NCBI GenBank assembly: GCA_005800815.1
Contig: SYEK01000006.1
Location: 1 to 64,000 of the forward strand
DNA length: 64,000 nt
Reading direction: 5' to 3'
Source: Actinomycetota bacterium
Lineage (GTDB): Bacteria > Actinomycetota > Actinomycetes > Nanopelagicales > Nanopelagicaceae
Shown here: positions 36,239 through 44,022 of the stretch, in pieces
Layout: every line of letters begins with the position of its first letter
How positions within the stretch are numbered: position 1 is the first letter of the stretch
Translations under genes and position numbers: made by a program
The notes under the pieces: model-generated
Told to the model about the DNA's origin: nothing
Databases searched by the model: none
What the model saw: the letters and a program-made list of their open reading frames with translations, nothing else

Positions 36239-36325
36239 CATTACACATAATCTATTCCGATACCCCTACCCCTGCAACTGCTCCTGCTGTGGCTTCAGGC
36301 ACATGGCAACTGCCGGCGGGGGAGT

Positions 36326-36331
36326 TAAAGT
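36326..36331 (+). promoter_or_regulatory. Leaderless -10 of the lysE-type gene
   Basis: TAAAGT ends 6 bases before ATG 36338. Confidence 0.55.
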
Positions 36332-36337
36332 GGGGCC

Positions 36338-36985
36338 ATGCCTATACCCTCTCGCCTCACCGAGTACATCGTGGCGGCGATGGTGATTATCTTAGCGCCA
36401 GGCCCGAGCGTTCTCTTCGTCATCGCCCGGGCTATCGCTTGGGGGCGAAAAACGGCGATCTTCACCGTCGCTGGAAATGTGACGGGGGCATTTAGCCTCT
36501 CAGTCGTGGTCGCAGTGGGTTTAGGACCGATCCTCTCCAGATCCGAGCTGGCCTATCACGCCGTCCAATTTGGGGGTGGGGGTTATCTCATCTATCTCGG
36601 AGTCGATGCCCTGCGCCATCGCCGTGTGTATGCCAGCGATGTCACTGCGCAGGGTGATGTGATCCCAGGGGCCTTTCGCTCGATGCGCGATGGCTTCTGG
36701 GTGGGAGCCCTAAACCCCAAGGGACTTGTTTTTTTTGCAGCAGTTGTGCCTGCATTCATCGATCGCGAGCGCGGAGAGGTAACGGCTCAACTCATTCTCC
36801 TCGGTGGGATCTTTGCCTTCCTGGCCTTCTTCTGCGATGGTGCATGGGGTCTCCTGGCTGGAACTGCACGTACATGGCTGGCAACTGATTCATCACGGAT
36901 TGAAAAACTGCGCGCTACGGGCGGGATAGTGATGCTGATTTTGGGTGGCTCGGTGATTGTGGGGGCAGTTGTCGGTGGCACATGA
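36338..36985 (+). CDS. LysE-family exporter (RhtB-like)
   Basis: A 215-residue inner-membrane protein with about six helices. The family signature MVIILAPGPSVLFVIARAIAWGRK lies near the N-terminus (15-38), and SMRDGFWVGALNPKGLVFFAA (about 110-130) is the second conserved region. LysE/RhtB proteins export amino acids or related compounds; the cargo is unknown. It is followed 12 bases later by the PD-(D/E)XK gene and may be co-transcribed with it. Confidence 0.9.
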   Translation: MPIPSRLTEYIVAAMVIILAPGPSVLFVIARAIAWGRKTAIFTVAGNVTGAFSLSVVVAVGLGPILSRSELAYHAVQFGGGGYLIYLGVDALRHRRVYASDVTAQGDVIPGAFRSMRDGFWVGALNPKGLVFFAAVVPAFIDRERGEVTAQLILLGGIFAFLAFFCDGAWGLLAGTARTWLATDSSRIEKLRATGGIVMLILGGSVIVGAVVGGT

Positions 36986-36997
36986 GAGGTTTGGCAC

Positions 36998-37681
36998 GTG
37001 AAGAAGCCCTCGAAGCCAGCCCGAGAGAATATCTCCCCATCTGATCTGACCTTTGCCCTGTCTACATGCAAGCGCTGCCTGTGGATTAAGTATTGGTACA
37101 AAGTCATCATGCCTGGAGCCTTTCCTTTAGTAGGCACATTCGCATCGATGCAGGAGGAGCATTTTCACAACGCAGATATGCCAACGATCGATCCATCACT
37201 GCGCCCAGGAAGGATTACCAAGTGGGGAGAGTGGGTTAAGAGCAAACCTATTGTGATCAATGGTCTTGAAACCCGCTGGCGAATCTTAGGAAAATACGAT
37301 CTTGTTGCGACAAATGAGGATGGAACGATTGGTCTGATTGATTGCAAAGTATCAGATAGTGCGCGAGATAACGGGGCTTTCTACTCTCCACAGTTAGAGG
37401 CCTATGCCTACTCCCTTGAAAACCCAGCTGCAGGTAAGTCCCAAATCGTTGCCTCTATCGGCCTGCTGGTCTGGAACCCAGTCTCAGCAACTGGAGATTC
37501 TCAGGATTCATACGCCTTTGGTGTGCATCAGAGATATCTTCCTGTGGCTAGAGATGAGGCAAATTTTCTCACCACGATTGAGAGTCTTATCGATCTTTTG
37601 GAGTCGCAATTACCTGATGCAGGTCCAGAGTGCCCCACCTGCTGCTATCTCAGCGCGCGTAACGCCTTAGATAATCTCTAA
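36998..37681 (+). CDS. PD-(D/E)XK nuclease-superfamily protein with cysteine clusters (Cas4/RecB-like fold)
   Basis: A 227-residue protein. The nuclease core reads GKYDLVAT (Asp101), then LIDCKVSD (Asp115, Lys117), then QLEAYAY (Gln132, Tyr136), which fits the D...DxK...QxxxY pattern of RecB/Cas4 nucleases. Cysteines lie at both ends: Cys24 and Cys27 (CKRC), and Cys212, Cys215 and Cys216 (CPTCC), as in Fe-S-locked nucleases of this group. No CRISPR array or recombination genes are nearby. The cellular role is unknown. GTG 36998 follows a GAGAGG. Confidence 0.75.
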   Translation: MKKPSKPARENISPSDLTFALSTCKRCLWIKYWYKVIMPGAFPLVGTFASMQEEHFHNADMPTIDPSLRPGRITKWGEWVKSKPIVINGLETRWRILGKYDLVATNEDGTIGLIDCKVSDSARDNGAFYSPQLEAYAYSLENPAAGKSQIVASIGLLVWNPVSATGDSQDSYAFGVHQRYLPVARDEANFLTTIESLIDLLESQLPDAGPECPTCCYLSARNALDNL

Positions 37682-38379
37682 TCCTCCTCACCGGCGACAT
37701 TGATATCCCCAGCCCTACTTTTTTTTGGTGAATAGATATCGACATAAACCTGGCCTGACATCTCTTGAATCGTATTCATCACCTGATCGGTCACGTTGCG
37801 CAAGTGCTGCAAATCTCTTGAATCACCACTAAAAAACATTGGCTCTGAGAACTTCATTCCGACTCGATATAGATTTGGGATGAGCTTACCTGTTGGTTGA
37901 ATCTTGTCGGTATTAGACATAGCAACAGCGATAATCGGTGCCCCTGATTCAATTGCAAGACGTGCGATTCCAGTGCGACCTTTATAGAGACGACCATCGG
38001 GTGATCTTGTGCCCTCGGGATAAATCCCTAAACAGCCGCCCTCACCTAGAACCTTGAGCCCTGTGAGCAATGCCGCCTCACTGCGCCGTCCGCCCGCTCT
38101 ATCTACCGGCACCTGACCCAGTGCGATGAAGGTCAACTTCTTAATGAAGCCCTTGATACCCGGGGATGTGAAGTACTCGCTCTTTGCCAAAAAAGTAACT
38201 TTGCGCGGAACAACCAGTGGCATAAATATCGAGTCGCTAAAGGAGAGATGGTTGGAGGCGATGATCACACCTCCCTTACTCGGAACATTTCGAAGTCCTT
38301 TGACCTTGGGACGAAAGGCTCCTACAAGGAATGGTGTTAAGAAGGCCCGCAAAGTTGCATAGGGAAGTTTCTTGATCAC
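37678..38379 (-). CDS. 1-acyl-sn-glycerol-3-phosphate acyltransferase (second PlsC-type copy)
   Basis: A 233-residue membrane-associated enzyme of phosphatidic acid synthesis. The HX4D motif is NHLSFSD (42-48), and YPEGTRSPDGRLYKGRTG carries the glycerol-phosphate-binding region. The start is GTG 38379, fixed by a -10. It ends tail-to-tail (CTAA) with the PD-(D/E)XK gene. Two paralogous acyltransferases within 11 kb suggest distinct acyl or acceptor preferences. Confidence 0.92.
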   Translation of the reverse strand: MIKKLPYATLRAFLTPFLVGAFRPKVKGLRNVPSKGGVIIASNHLSFSDSIFMPLVVPRKVTFLAKSEYFTSPGIKGFIKKLTFIALGQVPVDRAGGRRSEAALLTGLKVLGEGGCLGIYPEGTRSPDGRLYKGRTGIARLAIESGAPIIAVAMSNTDKIQPTGKLIPNLYRVGMKFSEPMFFSGDSRDLQHLRNVTDQVMNTIQEMSGQVYVDIYSPKKSRAGDINVAGEED

Positions 38380-38385
38380 CCTGCC

Positions 38386-38391
38386 AATTTA
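38386..38391 (-). promoter_or_regulatory. Leaderless -10 of the second acyltransferase gene
   Basis: TAAATT on the minus strand ends 6 bases before GTG 38379. Confidence 0.55.
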
Positions 38392-38411
38392 CTCGCTCGA
38401 ACCCCCTATGA

Positions 38412-38417
38412 CACTAT
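38412..38417 (+). promoter_or_regulatory. Possible leaderless -10 of the 90-residue protein gene
   Basis: CACTAT ends 6 bases before GTG 38424. It keeps the A and the last T of the consensus but lacks the first T. Confidence 0.3.
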
Positions 38418-38423
38418 CTGAGG

Positions 38424-38696
38424 GTGAACAAAGAGCCAGGTGGCGGATTACACGATGATTCGGATGAAGAGGAACTCATCCGTAGTGAGTTTGATGCGAT
38501 CATCTCTGGTCTGGCCCTTGATGAATCCTCACCCTCGACCTATCTTGATGAGATTGAGATTAAAGATCTCAGCGATGGATTCATCGCACCCGATCCAACT
38601 GCGCAGACTCCTCGCGCTTTCTTGTCCTCAGCACGACGCGCAATCAAGAAATGGTTCAATCAAGGCGCACACGATGATGATGGAGTACACCTATGA
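38424..38696 (+). CDS. Small acidic hypothetical protein
   Basis: A 90-residue protein with no recognised family. It is strongly acidic over the first two thirds (DDSDEEELIRSEFDAIISG near 12-30) and ends with a short basic, possibly amphipathic segment, SARRAIKKWFNQ (about 69-80). The stop overlaps the next start by 4 nt (ATGA), which supports translation of both and makes the gene real. A role as a partner of the downstream oxidoreductase is possible but unsupported. Confidence 0.65.
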   Translation: MNKEPGGGLHDDSDEEELIRSEFDAIISGLALDESSPSTYLDEIEIKDLSDGFIAPDPTAQTPRAFLSSARRAIKKWFNQGAHDDDGVHL

Positions 38697-39673
38697 GCAG
38701 TTTTCGTTGGGGTATTTTGGGTACTGGAGGTATCGCTACCGTCTTTGCGCAAGATTTGAAGTTAGCCCAGGGCCATCGCGTCGTAGCCGTCGGCTCGCGT
38801 ACATTGAGTAAGGCCCAAACCTTCGTCAAAGAAATCCCTGATGCCAATGCATATGGGAGCTATGAAGAACTTGTCAATGACAGACAAGTCGATGCGATTT
38901 ATGTCACCTCACCACATTCTCTACATGAGGCACACACTCTGATGGCACTGGAGGCTAGAAAGCCAGTCCTATGCGAGAAACCATTTGCTATCTCGGCTAC
39001 ACAGGTACAGTCGATGTCCGATGCTGCCAAGAGAAATAATTCGGCCTTACTTGAGGCGATGTGGACACGCTACCTACCTCACATGAAAGTAGTGCGAGAG
39101 ATTCTATCTAGTGGCGTACTTGGGCAGATTCATACTCTTGAGGCAGATCACGGACAACGCTTAGCTGATCAGAATATTCAACGCTTGATAGATCCTGGCC
39201 TAGGTGGCGGAGCATTATTGGACCTTGGTATCTATCCCCTCTCCTTTGCTCATCTCATTCTTGGTGCTCCTACATCGATCACCGCACGCGCAGTGATGAC
39301 AGATGCGGGTGTAGATGCGCAGACGAGTGCCATCTTAGATTACGCCAACGGTGCACAGGCAATCTTGAATACAACAATGGTTGCTCAGACTCCTTGTAGG
39401 GCTGTAGTGAGCGGGTTGCTGGGCCGACTCGAAATCGATCGCACTTTTTATGCTCCCACTTCAATGCGCGTTGTCCTCTTTGATGGCTCTGTCAGCGAAT
39501 ATCCCAATACATATCTTGGCCATGGATTGCGCGAACAGGCTATTGAAATGGCCCGCATTGTGCGCACTGGATTACTGGAATCACCCCTGATGCCCTGGCA
39601 TGAGAGTCTCGCCGTGATGAGATCTATGGATGAGGTGAGAGAGCAGATAGGCCTTGTCTATCCCTTCGAATAA
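38693..39673 (+). CDS. Gfo/Idh/MocA oxidoreductase, dihydrodiol-dehydrogenase-like
   Basis: A 326-residue NAD(P)-dependent enzyme. The Rossmann motif is WGILGTGGIATVFAQDL (6-22), the catalytic EKPFAIS is EKP with Lys (about 99-105), and GGGALLDLGIYPLSFAHLILG marks the C-terminal domain. The spacing resembles trans-1,2-dihydrobenzene-1,2-diol dehydrogenases and glucose-fructose oxidoreductase relatives; the substrate is unknown. It is translationally coupled to the small acidic protein. The opposing glucokinase gene ends 9 bases away. Confidence 0.9.
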   Translation: MSSFRWGILGTGGIATVFAQDLKLAQGHRVVAVGSRTLSKAQTFVKEIPDANAYGSYEELVNDRQVDAIYVTSPHSLHEAHTLMALEARKPVLCEKPFAISATQVQSMSDAAKRNNSALLEAMWTRYLPHMKVVREILSSGVLGQIHTLEADHGQRLADQNIQRLIDPGLGGGALLDLGIYPLSFAHLILGAPTSITARAVMTDAGVDAQTSAILDYANGAQAILNTTMVAQTPCRAVVSGLLGRLEIDRTFYAPTSMRVVLFDGSVSEYPNTYLGHGLREQAIEMARIVRTGLLESPLMPWHESLAVMRSMDEVREQIGLVYPFE

Positions 39674-39682
39674 TCAAAACTC

Positions 39683-40627
39683 TTAAAGCCGCGCCAAATC
39701 AGAGACGCCGATCAGGCCTGCCTCATTACCTAATTCGGCGGCGATAACCTGTGGATAGGTGTGCTTGCCTGCAAAGGGCATTGTGCGCTCAAGGGCCTCA
39801 CGAGTTGGAGCTAACAAAATCTCACCGGCCTGGACCACTCCTCCACCGATAATGACGCAAGCTGGATCCAAAAGCACAGATAAGGTTGCAACTCCTGCGC
39901 CTAACCATTGACCTGTTGTGTTGAATGCGGCCAACGCCACCGAGTCACCATCACGTGCGGCCTCCATGATGATTGCTCCAGTTAAACCCGAGACAGTGCC
40001 ATCACCGCGCGATAACAAATTACGTGCGATTTGTGGACTCGCGTTGATCGCCTCGCGCGCATGTCGAAGAAGGGCATTTCCAGATGCATACTGCTCGAAA
40101 CATCCACGCCCTCCACAGCCACACAGATGGCCATCAGGTACAACGCGCATATGGCCAAACTCTGCAGCGATACCAAATGCTCCCCGATAGAGCGAACCAT
40201 TGACAACTATTCCCCCACCGATTCCTGTGCCAACAGTTAGCATCATGATGTGCTCGTAGTTTCGACCTGCGCCAAACTTTGCCTCACCCCAGGCTGCAGA
40301 ATTCGCATCATTTTCAATAATGACAGGAAGACCTATCAAATCAGTCAACTCTTTATCTAAGTCAACTCCATTCCAATCTGTGATATTGGGCGTTGCCAAC
40401 ATCGTCTTACGATCAGATGAGACAAAGCCTGCAGCCGAGACTCCAACGCAGGAAACATCATGGTGGGACATGAGCTCTTGGGCCATATCGGCGATCGTCT
40501 GCGTCAAGGCCTGCCCGCCCTGGCGTGGGGTATCTCTTCTTGCGCTAGCTAAGACTGTCCCACTCTCATCAACGACACCACCTAGAACTTTGCTGCCACC
40601 AACATCGATACCAATCGTGTGTGCCAT
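39683..40627 (-). CDS. glk: ROK-family glucokinase
   Basis: A 314-residue sugar kinase. The phosphate motif is IGIDVGGSKVLGG (5-17), the catalytic aspartate is Asp107 (ENDAN), and the structural zinc site is His159 with Cys169, Cys171 and Cys176 (LCGCGGRGC). ROK kinases of this form in actinobacteria phosphorylate glucose with ATP or polyphosphate. It lies 9 bases after the SRPBCC gene but has its own -10. Confidence 0.93.
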   Translation of the reverse strand: MAHTIGIDVGGSKVLGGVVDESGTVLASARRDTPRQGGQALTQTIADMAQELMSHHDVSCVGVSAAGFVSSDRKTMLATPNITDWNGVDLDKELTDLIGLPVIIENDANSAAWGEAKFGAGRNYEHIMMLTVGTGIGGGIVVNGSLYRGAFGIAAEFGHMRVVPDGHLCGCGGRGCFEQYASGNALLRHAREAINASPQIARNLLSRGDGTVSGLTGAIIMEAARDGDSVALAAFNTTGQWLGAGVATLSVLLDPACVIIGGGVVQAGEILLAPTREALERTMPFAGKHTYPQVIAAELGNEAGLIGVSDLARL

Positions 40628-40633
40628 AGGAGC

Positions 40634-40639
40634 AACCTA
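40634..40639 (-). promoter_or_regulatory. Leaderless -10 of glk
   Basis: TAGGTT on the minus strand ends 6 bases before ATG 40627. Its TAG is the stop codon of the SRPBCC gene. Confidence 0.6.
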
Positions 40640-41074
40640 CGCTTCGAGGGCCGCTTTAAGTTGTGCAAGAGAGGCCTCAATCGTGGCCTTCTCAGCCTTT
40701 TCTCGCATCATCGCCGGGATCTTCATGGAAAGTGAGACAGTGAGCTCGTATGTAACCTCGGTAGTATCCCCATCGATACTCATGATGCTGTAAGAACCAT
40801 CCATGCTAGTCAATAGATCGGCATCATCGAGTGAAAAACTCAAACGTGCCGGAGCCCCTGACCAGTCATAATCCAAAATCACTCGATCTTTCATCATTCC
40901 GGCATCAATCGACATCTTGACCTTGGTGATACGTCCCTGCTCGTCGCGGGCCACTGCCTCCACTGACTTTATCGAGCTCGACCACTCGGGGTACTTTTCC
41001 AGGGCAAAGAGAGCCTCTGAAACTGCCGAAAGTGGGGCATCGATCGAGATAGTTGAACTACTCAAATCGCTCAT
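40637..41074 (-). CDS. SRPBCC (START/polyketide-cyclase-like) protein
   Basis: A 145-residue single-domain protein with the helix-grip fold pattern: SSTISIDAPLSAVSEALFALEKYPEWSSSIKSVEAV at the N-terminus, a run of beta strands and a long C-terminal helix. Such proteins bind hydrophobic ligands; actinobacterial members stand next to fadD, as here, which hints at a lipid or acyl ligand. It is divergent from fadD, with 55 bases between the two starts. Confidence 0.88.
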   Translation of the reverse strand: MSDLSSSTISIDAPLSAVSEALFALEKYPEWSSSIKSVEAVARDEQGRITKVKMSIDAGMMKDRVILDYDWSGAPARLSFSLDDADLLTSMDGSYSIMSIDGDTTEVTYELTVSLSMKIPAMMREKAEKATIEASLAQLKAALEA

Positions 41075-41080
41075 AGAGCA

Positions 41081-41086
41081 AGGCTA
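41081..41086 (-). promoter_or_regulatory. Leaderless -10 of the SRPBCC gene
   Basis: TAGCCT on the minus strand ends 6 bases before ATG 41074. Confidence 0.55.
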
Positions 41087-41116
41087 CCCCCCTTCCCTAA
41101 ATAATAATTCAGGCAC

Positions 41117-41122
41117 TAGCGT
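41117..41122 (+). promoter_or_regulatory. Leaderless -10 of fadD
   Basis: TAGCGT ends 7 bases before ATG 41130. Confidence 0.55.
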
Positions 41123-41129
41123 AGGGGCT

Positions 41130-42923
41130 ATGAATCAGATCACTGAACCAGCCCTTGTACCTGCGGCAACTGCAGGAAATCTCACAAATCTCATCGCTGA
41201 ACGCGCCTGGTTCGAGCCAGAGCGCATCGTCATGTCCCGTCCACTCGGGGATGGCTGGCAAGGTGTCAGCGCCAAAGAGGTCGAACTCCACGTTCGCGAA
41301 ACTGCAAAGGGATTGATCGCAGCCGGTATTCAGATAGGTGAGCGCGTAGCAATTATGTCGCGCACTCGCTATGAATGGACGATCTTGGACTTTGCGATCT
41401 GGTATGCAGGCGCAGTAGTTGTCCCTGTCTATGACACATCCTCAGCCGAGCAGATTGACTGGATCCTCAATGACTCCGCATCAGTCGGGATTATTGTCGA
41501 GACGCCTGCATTACGCGAACTCGTCCAGAGTGTTCTGCCATCTCATACTAAGCATGTGTGGACGATGACTGAGGATGTATTGAGTATTCTCAAATCTGCT
41601 GGTGAAAAGATCAGTGATGATGAGATCGATCGCCGCCGAAACTCCCTTGTTCCCGACTCTCTTGCCACGCTGATCTACACATCTGGAACCACGGGTAAGC
41701 CAAAAGGAGTCTCCCTAACTCACAGCAACTTCTTAGCCGAGTGCGGCAATGTCGTACAGGCGCATAAGGACTTGTTTCTAAAACCAGGTGGATCAACACT
41801 CCTATTTCTGCCAGTTGCCCATGTTTTTGGTCGCATGGTTCAGATCGGAGCAGTTGCAGCCGGTCTTCACTTAGCTCACTGTAGTGATCCGGTAGGGCGT
41901 CTTCCTATCGATCTTGCATCCTTTAAGCCCACTTTTGTTCTTGCCGTTCCAAGAATCTTCGAGAAGATTTATAATGGGTCTGAGGCACGTGCTGAGGCTG
42001 CAGGTAAAGGCAAGATATTTAAAAAAGCGGCCGACGTTGCGATTGCATACTCTCAAAGCCTAGATAAAAAGCACATGTCTCCACTGCTCTCCTTCAAACA
42101 TAAACTCTTTGACAAACTGGTCTTCTCAAAGATCCGTGCTGGAATGGGAGGCCGTGTTGAGGCTGCAATTTCAGGTGGTGCGCCCCTGGGTGTGCGCTTA
42201 GGACACTTCTACCGTGGAGCTGGAGTGACGATTCTTGAGGGCTACGGTCTCACCGAGACAACTGCTGGAGCCACGATCAATACGATTGGGGCACACCGGG
42301 TTGGATCTGTCGGCCGACCAGTACCGGGGACCTCGATAAAGATCGCCGATGACGGTGAAGTTCTAATCAAAGGTCCGATTGTCATGACTGGATATTGGCA
42401 AAATGAGGCAGCCAACTCAGAGGTCTTTACCGGTGATGATCACTGGTTCCAGTCAGGAGATCTTGGAAAGTTAGATGATGATGGCTATCTCTACATTGTC
42501 GGGCGAAAGAAAGAACTCATCGTGACATCGGGTGGAAAGAACGTAGCTCCTGCAGTGCTTGAAGATCGATTGCGTGCTCATCCCTTGGTCAGCCAGTGCA
42601 TGGTTGTGGGAGATAACCAGCCATTTATCGCAGCCCTTGTCACAATCGATCAAGATGCCCTCAAAGTATGGGTCACAAACAATAAAAAAGAGGGTGCATC
42701 TATGGCAGATCTAGCCCATGATCCAGATCTTATTTCGATCATCCAAACCGCCGTTGATGAGGCTAACAAGGCTGTGAGCCAGGCCGAGTCAATCCGCAAA
42801 TTTACAATCCTGCCAACAGATTTCACAATCGCTGGCGGCCATCTCACTGCAAAGCTTTCAATGAAGCGTGCTGTGATCTCAAAAGAGTTTGCCAAGGAGA
42901 TTGAGCAACTCTTCACAAAGTAA
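41130..42923 (+). CDS. fadD: Long-chain fatty acid-CoA ligase
   Basis: A 597-residue adenylate-forming enzyme that activates fatty acids with ATP and CoA. The P-loop motif YTSGTTGKPKGV lies at about 182-193, the adenylation motif GYGLTET is central, and the hinge region GDLGKLDDDGYLYIVGRKKELI is near 450. Length and order match the actinobacterial FadD15 type. ATG 41130 is set by its -10; the long upstream frame covers the opposite-strand SRPBCC gene. It feeds the beta-oxidation genes at 50-54 kb. Confidence 0.95.
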   Translation: MNQITEPALVPAATAGNLTNLIAERAWFEPERIVMSRPLGDGWQGVSAKEVELHVRETAKGLIAAGIQIGERVAIMSRTRYEWTILDFAIWYAGAVVVPVYDTSSAEQIDWILNDSASVGIIVETPALRELVQSVLPSHTKHVWTMTEDVLSILKSAGEKISDDEIDRRRNSLVPDSLATLIYTSGTTGKPKGVSLTHSNFLAECGNVVQAHKDLFLKPGGSTLLFLPVAHVFGRMVQIGAVAAGLHLAHCSDPVGRLPIDLASFKPTFVLAVPRIFEKIYNGSEARAEAAGKGKIFKKAADVAIAYSQSLDKKHMSPLLSFKHKLFDKLVFSKIRAGMGGRVEAAISGGAPLGVRLGHFYRGAGVTILEGYGLTETTAGATINTIGAHRVGSVGRPVPGTSIKIADDGEVLIKGPIVMTGYWQNEAANSEVFTGDDHWFQSGDLGKLDDDGYLYIVGRKKELIVTSGGKNVAPAVLEDRLRAHPLVSQCMVVGDNQPFIAALVTIDQDALKVWVTNNKKEGASMADLAHDPDLISIIQTAVDEANKAVSQAESIRKFTILPTDFTIAGGHLTAKLSMKRAVISKEFAKEIEQLFTK

Positions 42924-42928
42924 GCGAT

Positions 42929-43411
42929 GTGAGTGGCAATGAGCGGGTTAGGCTCGCACAAGAGTTACATGATGGGATTGCCCAAGATCTCGTTGGCCTG
43001 GGCTACTCCATCGATGCCCTTGTCGGTGCGAGCGATACCCCACATGAGATACGTGCGCGGCTTCGCGCTTTGAGATTTGCAACGACAGATCTCGTCCAGA
43101 AAGTGCGCTCTGAGATCTTTGCTCTACGCGATGGCAGCCAACCCTTAGCGCCTCAGTTTGAGGCCTCGAGACCCTTCGAGTTGCAGAGAATCTTCGCCGA
43201 GCTCTTGCGCAACATCACAGAGCACTCTGGAGCAACCTGTCTGACCATGAGCATTACCGACAACGGTGTTGGAGGCGTGAGATTAAAGAGCGGACACCAT
43301 GGAATTGTTGGTATCAGCGAACGAGTGCGTAGTCTAGATGGTGAGCTAGATATTAAATCAACAAAAGAGGGGACGCAGATATCCATCACGGTTCCTCTTG
43401 GCAAGCCATGA
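42929..43411 (+). CDS. Minimal NarL-type sensor histidine kinase without sensor domain
   Basis: A 160-residue cytoplasmic kinase that begins almost directly at the HisKA_3 phospho-acceptor helix: RVRLAQELHDGIAQDLVG, with His14. The ATPase part keeps an N-box (ELLRNITEH), a G1 box (TDNGVGG) and a G2 box (HGIVGISERV), but the stretch between N-box and G1 is shortened. There is no membrane helix, PAS or GAF domain. The start GTG 42929 is 5 bases after fadD. Its stop overlaps the response-regulator start by 4 nt. Confidence 0.85.
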   Translation: MSGNERVRLAQELHDGIAQDLVGLGYSIDALVGASDTPHEIRARLRALRFATTDLVQKVRSEIFALRDGSQPLAPQFEASRPFELQRIFAELLRNITEHSGATCLTMSITDNGVGGVRLKSGHHGIVGISERVRSLDGELDIKSTKEGTQISITVPLGKP

Positions 43412-44022
43412 TACGTATTGTCATCATTGATGATCATGCAGTTGTGCGTGAAGGTCTCAAAGCTGCTCTGATAAAGCATGGCTACGAGATTGTCGCAGAG
43501 GCGGCCACTATCACCGAGGCTCGTGCACAGATTGCTCATGTCAATCCAGATGTCATCGTCGTCGACTTGAACATGCCAGATGGCAGTGGATTCGATCTGA
43601 TTTCATGGGCACGTGGAGTCTCCAGATCACTGGGCATCGTAGTCTTGACTCTGGGCGATACCGATGCCCACCTGATTGCAGCGATGAATGCAGGAGCGAG
43701 TTCCTTCATACTTAAGAGTGCACCGATGAGTGAATTAATTGCAGCGATTGATTACTCTACTCACTCACCGATGAGTTTTAGTGCGCAGGGATTATCTGTG
43801 GCGATCAAGGCGTCAAGGCGGGGCTTTGAATTGACGGCCCGTGAGTTTGATGTCTTGGCCCTTTTACCCAGTGGTGCATCAACCAAGGCGATTGCCTGCG
43901 CTCTGTTCTTAAGTCAGGCAACTATCAAGACGCATCTTGCCTCGATTTTTCGCAAATTAGAGGTCTCAAACCGCACGGCAGCGGTCACAAAGGCAAGAAA
44001 ACACGACTTACTTGTTGATTAA
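43408..44022 (+). CDS. NarL/FixJ-family response regulator
   Basis: A 204-residue regulator. The receiver has the acidic pair at IIDDHAVV (8-9), the phospho-acceptor Asp53 (VVDLNMPD) and Lys103 (FILKSAP). The LuxR-type HTH spans about 143-190, with SQATIKTHLASIFRKLEV as the recognition region. It pairs with the upstream kinase through a 4-nt ATGA overlap. The targets are unknown; its place behind fadD suggests, weakly, a link with lipid metabolism. The end overlaps the PimB-like gene by 15 nt. Confidence 0.93.
   Translation: MIRIVIIDDHAVVREGLKAALIKHGYEIVAEAATITEARAQIAHVNPDVIVVDLNMPDGSGFDLISWARGVSRSLGIVVLTLGDTDAHLIAAMNAGASSFILKSAPMSELIAAIDYSTHSPMSFSAQGLSVAIKASRRGFELTAREFDVLALLPSGASTKAIACALFLSQATIKTHLASIFRKLEVSNRTAAVTKARKHDLLVD

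Noticed and set aside
36998-37681. Cas4 of a CRISPR system
   Set aside because: No cas genes or repeat arrays occur anywhere in the window; only the fold and cysteines are Cas4-like.
40917-41129. N-terminal extension of FadD
   Set aside because: The extra frame runs over the opposite-strand SRPBCC gene, and ATG 41130 has its own -10.
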